A stretch of 64,000 nt of DNA from assembly GCF_003010935.1 (NCBI RefSeq), contig NZ_PGGN01000001.1, positions 682,001 through 746,000 on the forward strand. The letters run 5' to 3'. The notes beneath the pieces are model-generated. The model saw only the letters and a list, made by a program, of their open reading frames with translations, did no database searches and was not told the DNA's origin. This DNA is from Phyllobacterium endophyticum. Lineage in GTDB: Bacteria; Pseudomonadota; Alphaproteobacteria; Rhizobiales; Rhizobiaceae. A program made the translations under genes and the position numbers. This document shows positions 27,574 to 37,550 of this stretch, one piece after another (within the stretch, counting starts at the first letter, position 1; every line of letters begins with the position of its first letter).

Positions 27574-29259
27574 CTATTCAGCCAAGGAAGGCCCCAGAAT
27601 TGCCGGCAGGTTAAGACCTTTTTCCCTCGCGCATTCAATCGCAATCTCGTAGCCCGCATCGGCGTGGCGCATGACGCCGGTTGCCGGATCGTTCCAGAGA
27701 ACGCGCTTGATACGCTCCGCCGCATCGTCGGTACCGTCGCAGCAGATGACCATGCCGGAATGCTGGGAAAAGCCCATGCCGACACCGCCGCCATGATGCA
27801 GGGAAACCCAGGTCGCACCGGAGGCGGTGTTGAGCAGCGCATTCAAGAGCGGCCAATCGGAAACCGCATCTGAACCATCTTTCATGGCTTCTGTTTCGCG
27901 GTTCGGCGAGGCGACCGAGCCTGAATCGAGATGATCGCGGCCGATCACGATCGGTGCCTTCAACTCGCCGCTGCGCACCATCTCGTTGAAGGCGAGACCT
28001 AGCCGGTCGCGGTCGCCGAGCCCGACCCAGCAGATGCGGGCGGGCAGGCCCTGGAATGCAATGCGCTCACGCGCCATGTCCAGCCAATTATGCAGGTGCG
28101 TGTTGCCAGGTGTCAGTTCCTTCACCTTGGCATCGGTCTTGTAGATATCTTCCGGATCGCCCGAAAGGGCCGCCCAGCGGAACGGGCCGATGCCCCGGCA
28201 GAAAAGCGGACGGATATAGGCGGGCACGAAGCCGGGGAAGGCGAAGGCGTTCTCAAGACCTTCATCCTTGGCGACCTGCCTGATATTATTGCCGTAGTCG
28301 AGCGTCGGAATGCCTCGTTCCCAGAAGGCGATCATGGCTTCGACATGTTCGCGCATGGAGGCGCGGGCAGCTTTCTCCACGGCTTTCGGATCGCTTTCGC
28401 GCTTCTGGCGCCATTCGGCCAGGGTCCAGCCTTTCGGCAGATAGCCGTTGATCGGATCATGCGCCGAGGTCTGGTCAGTAACGATATCCGGGCGCACGTT
28501 GCGGCGCACGAGTTCAGGCAGCACATCTGCTGCATTGCCAAGAAGCCCGACGGATTTGGCTTCGCCTGCCTTGGTCCAGCGCTCGATCATTTCAAGCGCC
28601 TCATCAAGCGTTTCCGCCTTGGCGTCGACATAGCGGGTGCGCAGGCGAAAATCGATCGAATCCGGGTTGCACTCGACAGCGAGACAGCAGGCACCGGCCA
28701 TGACGGCAGCCAGCGGTTGGGCGCCACCCATGCCGCCCAGGCCTCCGGTGAGTATCCACTTGCCCCTGAGATTGCCGTTATAATGCTGGCGGCCAGCTTC
28801 CACAAAGGTCTCATACGTACCCTGAACGATACCCTGGGTGCCGATATAAATCCACGAACCCGCGGTCATCTGGCCGTACATGGCGAGACCCTTCTTGTCG
28901 AGCTCGTTGAAATGATCCCAGGTTGCCCAATGCGGCACGAGATTGGAATTGGCGATCAGAACGCGCGGCGCATTGGCATGGGTCTTGAACACGCCGACAG
29001 GCTTGCCCGACTGGACGAGCAGCGTCTCATCCTCGTTCAAGGTTTTCAGGGTGGATACGATCCTGTCGAAATCGTCCCACGTGCGCGCCGCCCTGCCAAT
29101 GCCGCCATAGACCACAAGTTCATTGGGGTTTTCGGCCACATCAGGATCGAGATTGTTCATCAGCATCCGCAAGGGCGCTTCCGTCATCCAGGATTTGGTA
29201 TTTAGCTGATCGCCGCGCGGAGCGCGCACTTCGCGGATATTGTGGCGCGGACTGTTCAT
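27574..29259 (-). CDS. hutU: Urocanate hydratase
   Basis: 561 residues, full length. Visible features: [16 protein letters not shown] near the N-terminus, the NAD-binding [35 protein letters not shown], and the active-site region [15 protein letters not shown]. It hydrates urocanate to imidazolone propionate using tightly bound NAD+ as electrophile. Its start overlaps the hutG stop by 4 bases. Confidence 0.97.
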   Translation of the reverse strand: MNSPRHNIREVRAPRGDQLNTKSWMTEAPLRMLMNNLDPDVAENPNELVVYGGIGRAARTWDDFDRIVSTLKTLNEDETLLVQSGKPVGVFKTHANAPRVLIANSNLVPHWATWDHFNELDKKGLAMYGQMTAGSWIYIGTQGIVQGTYETFVEAGRQHYNGNLRGKWILTGGLGGMGGAQPLAAVMAGACCLAVECNPDSIDFRLRTRYVDAKAETLDEALEMIERWTKAGEAKSVGLLGNAADVLPELVRRNVRPDIVTDQTSAHDPINGYLPKGWTLAEWRQKRESDPKAVEKAARASMREHVEAMIAFWERGIPTLDYGNNIRQVAKDEGLENAFAFPGFVPAYIRPLFCRGIGPFRWAALSGDPEDIYKTDAKVKELTPGNTHLHNWLDMARERIAFQGLPARICWVGLGDRDRLGLAFNEMVRSGELKAPIVIGRDHLDSGSVASPNRETEAMKDGSDAVSDWPLLNALLNTASGATWVSLHHGGGVGMGFSQHSGMVICCDGTDDAAERIKRVLWNDPATGVMRHADAGYEIAIECAREKGLNLPAILGPSLAE

Positions 29260-30062
29260 TGTTTGCTCCCCAGTTTGACGGCCGTCAGTTTAATGATTTC
29301 GAGAACATCTTTGAGATGCTTGCGCAGTTTTTCCGCCTTGACCTCGTCATAGGCGAAGGGCGGCGCCTCCGTCTTCAGATGCGAGGATTGCGTCAGTTCC
29401 ATCTGGATGGCGTGAACCCCAAGCTGGGGTTGTCCATAATGGCGCGTCGTCCAACCACCCTTGAACCGGCCGTTGATAACGGCATCATATCCGCGAGCGG
29501 CAAAGACGATGCGGCCGACCGCCGAGGCGATTTCGGGTGAACAACTGTTGCCCTCGTTGGTGCCGATATTAAAATCCGGAAGTTTGCCTTCGAAGAGGAA
29601 TGGAATATGCGAACGGATCGAATGGCAGTCATAGAGGATGGCGAGGCCATGTTCGGCTCGCACACGCTCGATCTCCCGGGCAAGCGCCACGTGATAAGGA
29701 CTGTGAAACCGTTTCAGCCTCGTCTCGATATCTGCCGCCGTCGGCTTCTCGCCATCGCGCCAGATCGGCTTGCCGTCAAAATCGGTTTCGGGGACAAGGC
29801 CAGTCGTGTTCTGGCCCGGATACAGGCTGACGCCTGCGGGATCGCGGTTGGCGTCGATCACATAGCGGTGGAAGGTAGCACGAACAGTCGTCACCTCAGG
29901 GAGAAGGCCGTCATAAAGCCGGTCGATGTGCCAGTCCGTATCGGCAAGCAATCGCCCGTTTTCATTTAGCCGGGCGAGAATGTCGTCGGGCACATCCGTT
30001 CCCGTGTGCGGAAAGCCGAGGATGATCGGGGACGAACCCTGCGTGACGTCAACGGGGTTCAT
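29256..30062 (-). CDS. hutG: N-formylglutamate deformylase
   Basis: 268 residues from ATG 30062 ([15 protein letters not shown]). A longer open frame to 30149 runs into the palindromic repeat and is unlikely. The N-formylglutamate amidohydrolase fold shows [32 protein letters not shown] and ELTQSSHL. It splits N-formylglutamate into glutamate and formate, the last step of the five-step pathway that also needs HutF. It is separated from hutH by 259 bases occupied by a repeat element, unlike the tight spacing elsewhere in the operon. Confidence 0.95.
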   Translation of the reverse strand: MNPVDVTQGSSPIILGFPHTGTDVPDDILARLNENGRLLADTDWHIDRLYDGLLPEVTTVRATFHRYVIDANRDPAGVSLYPGQNTTGLVPETDFDGKPIWRDGEKPTAADIETRLKRFHSPYHVALAREIERVRAEHGLAILYDCHSIRSHIPFLFEGKLPDFNIGTNEGNSCSPEIASAVGRIVFAARGYDAVINGRFKGGWTTRHYGQPQLGVHAIQMELTQSSHLKTEAPPFAYDEVKAEKLRKHLKDVLEIIKLTAVKLGSKQ

Positions 30063-30131
30063 AGTTGCGTTTCCAGGAAATTGTCGATGGCTGAACTTGT
30101 GGTGTTCGGCAGTTCGCCGACTTGAAACGAG

Positions 30132-30269
30132 CGTTGCCGTTCTTGCCATCCCCCTTGTGGGGAGGGTGGCTGCAATGCAGCCGGGAGGGGACTTCCTTCA
30201 TCTAGAAGAACCTCGCCCCGTCGCTTCGCTCCGTCCCTCCCCACAAGGGGGAGGGTAAGGACGGCAACG
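30132..30269. repeat. 138-bp imperfect palindromic intergenic element within the hut operon
   Basis: The outer arms 30132-30166 and 30235-30269 are reverse complements over 35 bases with three mismatches. Each carries the CCCCCTTGTGGGGAGGG-type core. The inner 68 bases contain GC-rich sequence including GGCTGCAATGCAGCC. Size, palindromic arms and position between genes fit the RIME/Bru-RS class of small non-coding mosaic elements of Rhizobiales, though I cannot match it to a named family. It lies between hutH and hutG, and its transcript would form a very strong stem. Confidence 0.85.
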
Positions 30270-30321
30270 TTTGCGTCAGGTAAAGCAGAAAAGGTCGCAG
30301 GAATGCTGTGCATCACCGACA

Positions 30322-31860
30322 TCATTCAACACCCAGAACCGGCAGTATATCGGGAGAAATCGCCGCATTGAGAGCGCCCGAAGCAACGAGATCGGAGACA
30401 GCTTTCAAGTCGGGTGCCATGTAACGGTCCTCGTCAAGCGTTGGCACTGCTGCACGAATAACGTTGCGCGCGCGGGTCAGTTCCGGGCTGGTCTGCAGCG
30501 GCTCACGCAGATCCAGACCCTGCGCTGCGGTCAATGCCTCGATGCCGATGATCGAGAACAGGTTGTCCGTCATCTGCAACAGGCGGCGCGCGCCGTGGCA
30601 GGCCATGGATACATGATCTTCCTGATTGGCAGAGGTCGGCGTTGAATCGACGGACGCCGGGTGTGACATCTGCTTGTTTTCCGACATCAGCGCTGCCGAT
30701 GTGACTTCGGCGATCATCAATCCGGAATTCAGCCCTGGCTTCCTGGCGAGGAAGGCGGGCAGGCCATAGCTCAAGGCGGGATCGACCAGCAGCGCAATGC
30801 GCCGCTGGGCTATCGCGCCGATTTCGCAGATCGCGAGCGCGATCTGGTCGGCGGCAAAGGCCACCGGCTCCGCATGGAAATTGCCGCCCGAGACGACGGA
30901 GCCATCGCTCAGGACAAGCGGGTTGTCAGTAACGGCATTGGCTTCGATCTCCAGCGTTCGCGCCGCCATGCGCAAGAGATCGAGGCACGCGCCATCCACC
31001 TGCGGCTGGCAACGGATGCAATAAGGGTCCTGCACGCGTTCGTCCCCCTCGATATGGCTCATCCGTATCGGCGAATTCTCCAGGAGCTTGCGCAAGGCCG
31101 CGCCCGTATCGATCTGGCCGCGATGGCCTCGCAGGGCATGAATGTCCGGGTGGAAAGGCGCCGAAGACCCCATGGCCGCATCGGTGGAAAGTGCGCCCGT
31201 TATCAAGGCTGACTGCCCGGCACGATGCGCCCGGAAGAGGCCGGCAAGAGCAAGGGCGGTGGAGACCTGCGTGCCGTTGATGAGAGCGAGGCCCTCCTTG
31301 GCAGCGAGGACGACAGGTTTCAGGCCTGCCTGGGCGAGGCCTTCGCCCGCAGGCATCTGCTTGCCGCCAAGCACGACATCGCCTTCACCGATCATCGCGG
31401 CAGCCATATGGGCGAGCGGCGCGAGATCGCCGGAAGCGCCGACGGAGCCCTTTTCCGGAATGACCGGAATGACGCCTTTTTCCAGCATGGCTTCAATCAG
31501 GCTGATGAGTTCGAAGCGGACGCCCGAAGCACCTCGCCCGAGCGAGATCAGCTTCAAAGCCATGATGAGCCGGACGATGTTTTCCGGCAGGGCGTTTCCA
31601 ACGCCGCAGCAATGGGAGAGGATGAGATTGCGCTGCAACGTTCCCACATCGGCGGCATCGATCCTGATGGAGGCGAGTTTGCCGAAGCCGGTATTGATGC
31701 CATAGACAGGCGCGTTTCCCGCCGCGATTTCGCCGATCCGTTTTGCAGCAGAGATGATCCCCGGATGGAAGGACGTATCGAGTTTTGCCGGCGTACCGTG
31801 CCAGTAGAGGGACTCAAGCGTGGCAAGCGGCACAGCGCCGGGGTGCAGGATGATTGTCAT
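30322..31860 (-). CDS. hutH: Histidine ammonia-lyase
   Basis: 512 residues, the normal length. The Ala-Ser-Gly that self-cyclises to the MIO electrophile is in [15 protein letters not shown] (residues 142-144). [11 protein letters not shown] near residue 53 and the [24 protein letters not shown] C-terminal region are also typical. It removes ammonia from histidine to give urocanate. It starts 1 base after hutI. Confidence 0.97.
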   Translation of the reverse strand: MTIILHPGAVPLATLESLYWHGTPAKLDTSFHPGIISAAKRIGEIAAGNAPVYGINTGFGKLASIRIDAADVGTLQRNLILSHCCGVGNALPENIVRLIMALKLISLGRGASGVRFELISLIEAMLEKGVIPVIPEKGSVGASGDLAPLAHMAAAMIGEGDVVLGGKQMPAGEGLAQAGLKPVVLAAKEGLALINGTQVSTALALAGLFRAHRAGQSALITGALSTDAAMGSSAPFHPDIHALRGHRGQIDTGAALRKLLENSPIRMSHIEGDERVQDPYCIRCQPQVDGACLDLLRMAARTLEIEANAVTDNPLVLSDGSVVSGGNFHAEPVAFAADQIALAICEIGAIAQRRIALLVDPALSYGLPAFLARKPGLNSGLMIAEVTSAALMSENKQMSHPASVDSTPTSANQEDHVSMACHGARRLLQMTDNLFSIIGIEALTAAQGLDLREPLQTSPELTRARNVIRAAVPTLDEDRYMAPDLKAVSDLVASGALNAAISPDILPVLGVE

Positions 31861-31861
31861 T

Positions 31862-33055
31862 TTACGCTTTCAGAACGAGCTGGTGGAGCGGATTGAAGCC
31901 GATGCGATAGCAGAGTTCCGCTGGCTGCTCTGCGTTCCAGATGGCGATTTCAGCGCGCTTGCCGGGTGCGATGGTGCCGGTTTCCTCGTGCAATCCAAGT
32001 GCCCTTGCTGCCTCGCGCGTCACGCCGGCCAGCGCCTCTTCGACTGTCAGCCGGAAAAAAGTGCAAGCCATGTTCATCGTCAGGAGCAGCGAAGTGAGAG
32101 GCGATGTGCCGGGATTGCAATCGGTGGCGACGGCCATGCGGACGCCGGCGTCGCGCAATAAACCAACGGGCGGAGCGCGCTCTTCGCGCAGGGCATAAAA
32201 AGCGCCGGGCAGGAGCACCGCGACTGTCCCTGCGGAGGCCATGGCCCTCGCACCTTCCTCATCGAGATATTCGAGGTGGTCCGCCGACAGCGCACCATAG
32301 GATGCGGCAAGCTTCGCACCGCCAAGATTGGAGAGTTGCTCCGCGTGGAGTTTCAACGGCAGGCCAAGCGCTTTTGCCCTGTCGAAAACGCGGGCGATCT
32401 GGCCGGGTGAAAAGGCGATGCCTTCGCAAAAGCCATCCACAGCATCCGCAAGGCCTTCCGCATGCGCGGCTTCAAGACCGGGGAGCACGACTTCGGTTAT
32501 ATAGTCATCGGGCCGGCCCTTGTATGCCGGCGGCGTCGCATGGGCAGCGAGATAGCTCGTCCGGACCCGAACCGGACGCATGGTGCCAAGGCGACGGGCA
32601 GCGCGGAGCATCTTCAACTCGGCCTCGATGTTGAGGCCATAGCCGGATTTGATCTCGACGGTCGAGACGCCCTCCGCAAGCAGCGCGTCGAGACGCGGCA
32701 GGCTCTGCGCCACAAGTTCGTCTTCGCTCAGGGCATTCGTCGACTTGACCGAGGAAACAATGCCGCCACCCGCACGCGCGATCTCCTCATATGTCGCGCC
32801 TTCAAGCCGCATCTCGAACTCGCGAGCCCGATTGCCGCCGAAGACGAGATGCGTATGGCAATCGATGAGGGCAGGGGTGGCGAGCCTGCCGCCGAAATCC
32901 TCGCGTTCGACGCCATTCCAGCCGCTGGGGATAGTCTGTCCCACCCAGGCGATTCGCTCGCCATCGATGCCGATGGCGCCATCTTCCATGAGGCCGTGGG
33001 CTACGCCGCCATCCTCAAGCGTAGCTATCCTCAATCCGGACAGAATTTTCCTCAT
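31862..33055 (-). CDS. hutI: Imidazolonepropionase
   Basis: 397 residues of the amidohydrolase superfamily. The metal-binding HxH is in [16 protein letters not shown], and further ligands are in [11 protein letters not shown] and [10 protein letters not shown]. It opens imidazolone propionate to formiminoglutamate. It is the first gene of the leftward hut operon and is divergent from hutF. Confidence 0.97.
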   Translation of the reverse strand: MRKILSGLRIATLEDGGVAHGLMEDGAIGIDGERIAWVGQTIPSGWNGVEREDFGGRLATPALIDCHTHLVFGGNRAREFEMRLEGATYEEIARAGGGIVSSVKSTNALSEDELVAQSLPRLDALLAEGVSTVEIKSGYGLNIEAELKMLRAARRLGTMRPVRVRTSYLAAHATPPAYKGRPDDYITEVVLPGLEAAHAEGLADAVDGFCEGIAFSPGQIARVFDRAKALGLPLKLHAEQLSNLGGAKLAASYGALSADHLEYLDEEGARAMASAGTVAVLLPGAFYALREERAPPVGLLRDAGVRMAVATDCNPGTSPLTSLLLTMNMACTFFRLTVEEALAGVTREAARALGLHEETGTIAPGKRAEIAIWNAEQPAELCYRIGFNPLHQLVLKA

Positions 33056-33099
33056 CGGCCGCAGCCTGCTCCCGTTTTAAACCTTGCCCGCAACGTTAA

Positions 33100-33113
33100 T
33101 ATGTATATACATA
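33100..33113. promoter_or_regulatory. Candidate HutC operator in the hutI/hutF divergent region
   Basis: TATGTATATACATA is a perfect 14-bp palindrome centred in the 84-base gap between hutI and hutF. It contains the TGTA-N2-TACA core reported for HutC-type GntR repressors. It lies 27 bases upstream of the hutF start and 45 bases upstream of hutI, so a single bound repressor could shut both directions. Confidence 0.8.
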
Positions 33114-33139
33114 ACATGTCAATTGGGAGGCGGGAAGAA

Positions 33140-34522
33140 ATGAAACAGGCCATGAAAACGGTGTTTGCCCGGCGCGCTCTCACGCCAAATGGCTGGGAGG
33201 ACAACGTCCTCGTGGAGATCGACGCGTCGGGGCGCATTGCGTCCGTAGTGCCGGGCAGTGCGATTGAACCCAACGCCCTTGCGGTCGATATCTTGCTGCC
33301 GGCGCAAGCCAATCTTCACTCTCATACATTCCAGCGAGCGATGGCAGGGCTTTCCGAGGCACGCAGCCCGGCGGGGCGCGACAGTTTCTGGACGTGGCGC
33401 GAGATCATGTACCGGTTCCTCGACATTCTCGAGCCTGAGGACATAGAGGCGATCGCAGCCTTCGCCTTTGTCGAAATGCTGGAGTCCGGCTATTCGAGCG
33501 TCGCGGAATTCCACTATGTGCACCACCAGCCGGGCGGGCAGCCCTACAGCAACCCCGGCGAACTGTCGGAACGGATCGCGGCCGCGGCGGACGCCACAGG
33601 GGTCGGCCTGACGCTGTTGCCGGTCGCCTATATGCGGGGCGGCGTCGACGGGCGACCGCTTGCAGGTGGTCAACTGCGCTTCGGCAATGATTTCGATCAA
33701 TTCGTGAACCTGGCAGAAACAGCGGAGAAAGCCGCAAGATCGGTCAGCGCCGACGTGGGATTTGGTGTCGCGCCGCACTCGATCCGTGCCGTCAGCGAGG
33801 CGGATCTCCAAGCGCTGGAGCAGCAATTTCGCGCCGTACCGTTTCACATCCACATCGCCGAGCAGATACCGGAGATCGAGGAAGTGCAGGCGGCCTATGG
33901 CCAGAGACCGATGAGCTGGCTGCTCGATCATCTGCCCGTCGATGAGCGCTGGTGCCTGATCCATTCGACGCATATGACAGGTGAAGAAACGTTGCGGGTC
34001 GCACAGACCGGCGCCGTGGCGGGTCTCTGTCCGATCACCGAAGCAAACCTCGGCGACGGCATATTCGACGGGGTGAACTATTTCGGCGCTGGCGGGCGTT
34101 TCGGCACGGGATCGGACTCCAACATCCGCATCTCGCCATCGGAAGAACTGCGCCAGCTCGAATATAGCCAGCGGTTGCGCGATGTGTCGCGCGTGACGCT
34201 GTCGGTCGAGGGCAAGAGCTGCGGGCGAACGCTTTATGATACGGCGCTCGCCGGAGGGGCGCAGGCGCTCGGGCGCGACGCGGGCGGCCTTGCCCCTGGC
34301 AAATGGGCGGACATGATTGCGCTCGACGCTGAAAATCCGGCATTGCTGGGGCTTTGCGGCGACAGGCTGCTCGACGGCTGGATATTCGCGGGCGACCGCC
34401 ACGCGGTCAGCGATGTCTGGTCGGCCGGGCGGCACGTGGTGCATGAGGGCAGCCACCGCGATCGCGATGCGATATTCAAGGCGTACAGGACGCGCCTCGC
34501 AGCGATCCTTGCAAAGCTTTGA
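33140..34522 (+). CDS. hutF: Formimidoylglutamate deiminase
   Basis: 460 residues from ATG 33140; an upstream open extension runs antisense to hutI and is rejected. A GGGAGGCGGGAAG ribosome site precedes the start. Amidohydrolase motifs: QANLHSHTFQRAMAGL (metal HxH), FHIHIAEQ, and GSDSNIRISPSEELRQLEYSQRLR, which is diagnostic for HutF. It converts formiminoglutamate to formylglutamate plus ammonia, feeding HutG. Confidence 0.96.
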   Translation: MKQAMKTVFARRALTPNGWEDNVLVEIDASGRIASVVPGSAIEPNALAVDILLPAQANLHSHTFQRAMAGLSEARSPAGRDSFWTWREIMYRFLDILEPEDIEAIAAFAFVEMLESGYSSVAEFHYVHHQPGGQPYSNPGELSERIAAAADATGVGLTLLPVAYMRGGVDGRPLAGGQLRFGNDFDQFVNLAETAEKAARSVSADVGFGVAPHSIRAVSEADLQALEQQFRAVPFHIHIAEQIPEIEEVQAAYGQRPMSWLLDHLPVDERWCLIHSTHMTGEETLRVAQTGAVAGLCPITEANLGDGIFDGVNYFGAGGRFGTGSDSNIRISPSEELRQLEYSQRLRDVSRVTLSVEGKSCGRTLYDTALAGGAQALGRDAGGLAPGKWADMIALDAENPALLGLCGDRLLDGWIFAGDRHAVSDVWSAGRHVVHEGSHRDRDAIFKAYRTRLAAILAKL

Positions 34523-34610
34523 GCCGCTCGACTTGCGCGGATAATCACCATTGGCGTTTGGCTCCGACTGCACTATTTGAGTGGCACGAACGACAGGGAT
34601 GGAAATTGCA

Positions 34611-35828
34611 ATGGCAGGCGTGACCAAGGAGCAGGTGCTCGAGCAATTGAAGACGGTGACTGGTCCCGACTTCAACAGCAACATTGTCGAACTCGGTCTG
34701 GTTTCCGACATTTTCATCGCGGACAACAAAGTGTTCTTCTCGATCACCGTGCCAGCTGCGCGGGCACAGGAGCTAGAACCCCTGCGCTCCGCCGCCGAGC
34801 GCGTCGTCAAGGCGATGCCAGGTGTGACCGGCGCCATCGTTGCGCTGACTGCGGAGAAGAAAGGCGGACCGACGAGCGATGACGCGCCGCCGCGTCCCGC
34901 CCCGGCAGCACGTCCGGCGCAACGCCCGGCTCCGGCGGGCGCAGTTCCGCCCCAGCGCGTTGCCGCACAACCGGCGGCCCAGCCGCACTCGCATGGCCAT
35001 GCGGCAGCTCCGGTCAAATCCGGCGTGCCCGGTGTCGGCGCGATCATCGCGGTTGCTTCCGGCAAGGGCGGTGTCGGCAAGTCGACGACGGCCGTCAATC
35101 TCGCTCTTGGCCTGAAAGCCAACGGCCATCGCGTCGGCATTCTCGATGCGGATATTTACGGGCCTTCGATGCCGCGCCTGCTCGGCCTTCGCGGCAAACC
35201 GGAGGTGGTCTCCGGCCGGGTGTTGAAGCCGATGGAAGGCTATGGGATCAAAGTCATGTCGATCGGGTTTCTCGTCGAGGAGGAAACGCCGATGATCTGG
35301 CGCGGCCCGATGGTCATGTCGGCGCTGACGCAGATGCTGCGGGAGGTGCAATGGGGCGACCTGGATGTGCTCGTGGTCGATATGCCGCCCGGCACCGGCG
35401 ACGCGCAATTGACGATGGCGCAGCAGGTGCCGTTGGCCGGCGCCGTCATCGTTTCGACGCCGCAGGACCTCGCGCTGATCGATGCGCGCAAGGGCTTGAA
35501 CATGTTCAGGAAAGTAGACGTGCCGCTGCTCGGCATCGTTGAGAACATGAGCTATTTCATCGCCCCGGATACGGGTGCGCGCTATGACATTTTCGGCCAT
35601 GGCGGCGCACGCAAGGAAGCGGAACGCCTTGGCGTGCCGTTCCTCGGCGAGGTGCCACTCGTAATGGAAATTCGCGAAACGTCCGATGCCGGAACGCCTG
35701 TCGTCGTCAGCAATCCCGAAGGCCCGCAGGCGCGGGCCTATCGTGAGATCGCCGCGCAAGTATGGAACGAGCTCGCAGCTGCAAAGGCAAATCCCGGACG
35801 GAGCGCTCCCGCGATCGTGTTCGAGTAG
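34611..35828 (+). CDS. Mrp/ApbC/NBP35-family iron-sulfur carrier ATPase
   Basis: 405 residues from ATG 34611 (MAGVTKEQVLEQLKTV); GTG 34581 and ATG 34599 are alternatives. An N-terminal MIP18/DUF59 domain (about 5-75) and a Pro/Ala-rich linker (about 85-140) precede the P-loop domain, with the deviant Walker A SGKGGVGKST near 147. DMPPGTGDAQLT and ENMSYF are typical Mrp motifs. The CxxC that bridges a cluster in E. coli Mrp/ApbC is replaced here (MSYFIAPDTGARYDIFG), so cluster binding may differ. It follows hutF by 88 bases and is probably transcribed separately. Confidence 0.93.
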   Translation: MAGVTKEQVLEQLKTVTGPDFNSNIVELGLVSDIFIADNKVFFSITVPAARAQELEPLRSAAERVVKAMPGVTGAIVALTAEKKGGPTSDDAPPRPAPAARPAQRPAPAGAVPPQRVAAQPAAQPHSHGHAAAPVKSGVPGVGAIIAVASGKGGVGKSTTAVNLALGLKANGHRVGILDADIYGPSMPRLLGLRGKPEVVSGRVLKPMEGYGIKVMSIGFLVEEETPMIWRGPMVMSALTQMLREVQWGDLDVLVVDMPPGTGDAQLTMAQQVPLAGAVIVSTPQDLALIDARKGLNMFRKVDVPLLGIVENMSYFIAPDTGARYDIFGHGGARKEAERLGVPFLGEVPLVMEIRETSDAGTPVVVSNPEGPQARAYREIAAQVWNELAAAKANPGRSAPAIVFE

Positions 35829-36032
35829 CGGCTGGCTGAATCGCCACGGCTGGCTGTACAACCGCAAACGAGTGGGGTGGGGCCTGGCGTCTTGTGAAGG
35901 GGTCGAGGCTGGCGTCAGGCCCCAGTCGAAAAGACTTGCCTTTCGACGCATGCACTAACTGCGCATTGCTCAAAACGTTCCGGAAAAACGGGGCTTGGAT
36001 ACCTGTTGTCGGCGTACTCCCGCGTCCACGCA

Positions 36033-36311
36033 CTAGACAAGCTGTCCCCATGCAGGATTCCACAAGCGCTCGTCTTCCAAGACCACCACAATTTCGCGAA
36101 AACCGTAATTTTCCTTGACGTCCAGCGCCCGCTCCAATGCCAGGGGCACATAGGTTGCGTAAAAATAGTCTCCCTCGCCGGTCAGGCCATTCTCGGGCCA
36201 TTCGACCTCTGCGACCACCTCGCCCTGTTCCACGATTAATCGTATGCGTACGGCGTCAATGGGTGTACTATCTCCACCTAGTAGCCTGCGATATTTGGCA
36301 TTACGATCCAT
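36033..36311 (-). CDS. Small protein with C-terminal WNPAWGQL motif, unknown function
   Basis: 92 residues with an AAGGG ribosome site. It is soluble and acidic, with an alternating strand/helix pattern (RIRLIVEQGEVVAEVEWPENG, then ALERALDVKENYGFREIVVVLEDERLWNPAWGQLV). Its C-terminal third matches the 89-residue protein at 37551-37820 (see findings). It is divergent from the Crp-family gene. The 204 bases between it and mrp hold no gene I can support. Confidence 0.65.
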   Translation of the reverse strand: MDRNAKYRRLLGGDSTPIDAVRIRLIVEQGEVVAEVEWPENGLTGEGDYFYATYVPLALERALDVKENYGFREIVVVLEDERLWNPAWGQLV

Positions 36312-36479
36312 CGTACCCTTGAGCGCCGCAGGCTTTTCCTAACCCGACATCTTTCGAATAGATTATTTTCGCGGATTGTCCACTGGAGGACATGCCATTG
36401 TTCTTACATCCTAAATCGATATTTATGGTCTTTGAGAAAGCGCTGGATCGTCACTTTGTTCCTCGCGGAGAGGAGCAAA

Positions 36480-37199
36480 ATGGACCTTGTCCAATCTTCC
36501 GTTCAAAACCGACTCCTTAGGCTGTTATCGTCCGATGATTTTCAGCTTCTTGCTCCGGATCTCGATTTTAGAACGTTTTCCTTAAGAGACCAAATCGAAA
36601 AACCTGGTGTAAGTATCACCGAAGCGATGTTCCTGGAGGACGGGATCGCTTCCATTGTGGCGAAAAGTCCATTGGGCCGGGACATTGAAATCGGCTTGTC
36701 GGGCTTTGAAGGAATGACCGGTACGTCTTTGATATTGGGGTCGCAGACGACTCCACTAGCCATTTACATTCAGCTCGCGGGTTCTGGATATGGCATCAAC
36801 GCAGACAAATTGCAGGCTGCGGCGGAGAAAAGCCGCTCACTCCAGCGCATGCTGCTCAAATATACCCAGTCGCTGATCGTACAGACTGCCACGACAGCTC
36901 TCGTCAACGGCCAGGCAAACGCGGAGACACGCATGGCGCGATGGCTCCTGATGGTGCACGACCGGACTTTAGGCAATGAGCTGCAACTTACGCACGAGTT
37001 CATGTCGGTGATGCTCGGCGTGAGGCGGCCATGGGTCACGGAAACGCTGCACTCGCTTGAAGGCAAGGGTTATATCCGCTCAACCCGCGGCAAAGTCAGG
37101 ATTCAGGATCGTGCGGGATTGATCGCCGACGCCGAGGGATATTACGGCACGGCTGAGCAGGAATACGAGAAACTGCTGGGCACGCGCCTGTCGAAATAA
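36480..37199 (+). CDS. Crp/Fnr-family transcriptional regulator
   Basis: 239 residues from ATG 36480, preceded by GAGAGGAG; an upstream in-frame start exists at 36432. A cyclic-nucleotide-binding-like beta-barrel (about 15-120) and a long dimer helix precede a Crp-type winged helix (about 150-220; ETRMARWLLMVHDR, LTHEFMSVMLGVRRPWVTETLHSLEGKGYI). No Fnr-type N-terminal cysteines are seen, and the cAMP phosphate-cassette motif is not evident, so the signal is unknown. Proteins of this shape are common in Rhizobiales next to stress genes. Confidence 0.88.
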   Translation: MDLVQSSVQNRLLRLLSSDDFQLLAPDLDFRTFSLRDQIEKPGVSITEAMFLEDGIASIVAKSPLGRDIEIGLSGFEGMTGTSLILGSQTTPLAIYIQLAGSGYGINADKLQAAAEKSRSLQRMLLKYTQSLIVQTATTALVNGQANAETRMARWLLMVHDRTLGNELQLTHEFMSVMLGVRRPWVTETLHSLEGKGYIRSTRGKVRIQDRAGLIADAEGYYGTAEQEYEKLLGTRLSK

Positions 37200-37281
37200 C
37201 GGCACCGCCATATTGCGCAAACCGCCTTATGGTACGCGCCATCCGACATCATCCACTTCCAAAGCGCTTGAAAGCCGAACG

Positions 37282-37306
37282 GGAACTTCTCCGGTAGATG
37301 TGCGTT
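37282..37306 (+). promoter_or_regulatory. EcfG-type general stress promoter, perfect consensus
   Basis: GGAAC (37282-37286), 16 bases, CGTT (37303-37306) matches the alphaproteobacterial EcfG consensus GGAAC-N16/17-CGTT exactly. It ends 34 bases before the ATG of the 59-residue membrane protein. Confidence 0.85.
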
Positions 37307-37340
37307 GGGCATTGTTTTTCCTGGTATCGGAGATGCGACG

Positions 37341-37520
37341 ATGGACCAAGTGCTTTTGCTCCTATTGCTGCCGATTGCGCACCCTGTCGCCTGCGGTATC
37401 GCCGGACTGGCAATAGCGCTGTGGCGAAGGTTTCGTGCTGCCAGAAAGGGTGCCGAAAACCGCAATCATGAACGGGACAGGGTCTCTCATGGCGGCCGCA
37501 ATGCACGACTGGTGAGGTGA
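37341..37520 (+). CDS. Small single-span membrane protein under a predicted EcfG promoter
   Basis: 59 residues from ATG 37341, with GGAG 8 bases upstream. One hydrophobic helix (VLLLLLLPIAHPVACGIAGLAIALW) is followed by a basic, polar tail (RRFRAARKGAENRNHERDRVSH). On length alone this would be doubtful, but the perfect EcfG-type promoter 34 bases upstream and a good ribosome site support a real stress-induced membrane peptide. Family unknown. Confidence 0.55.
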   Translation: MDQVLLLLLLPIAHPVACGIAGLAIALWRRFRAARKGAENRNHERDRVSHGGRNARLVR

Positions 37521-37550
37521 AATGCCGTAACTGAGTGACGGGATGATCCT

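Noticed and set aside
32462-33139. Upstream in-frame extension of hutF to 686 codons
   Set aside because: The extension runs antisense through hutI and crosses the operator; homologues start at the ATG with ribosome site at 33140.
34581-34610. TGGCACG sequence before mrp as an RpoN promoter
   Set aside because: The -12 element TTGC at the required spacing is missing.
33119-35140. 673-codon open frame on the minus strand over hutF and mrp
   Set aside because: It is antisense to two clear genes, arises from GC-rich codon bias, and its product is a Cys/Arg/Ala-rich sequence with no recognisable motif.
34773-35951. 392-codon minus-strand frame antisense to mrp
   Set aside because: His/Arg-rich shadow of the mrp reading frame, no ribosome site or family features.
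35957-35981. Minus-strand GGAAC-N16-AGTT match
   Set aside because: No gene lies downstream of it on that strand except the antisense of mrp, and the -10 has A at the variable position. About two such chance matches are expected over both strands of the whole window.
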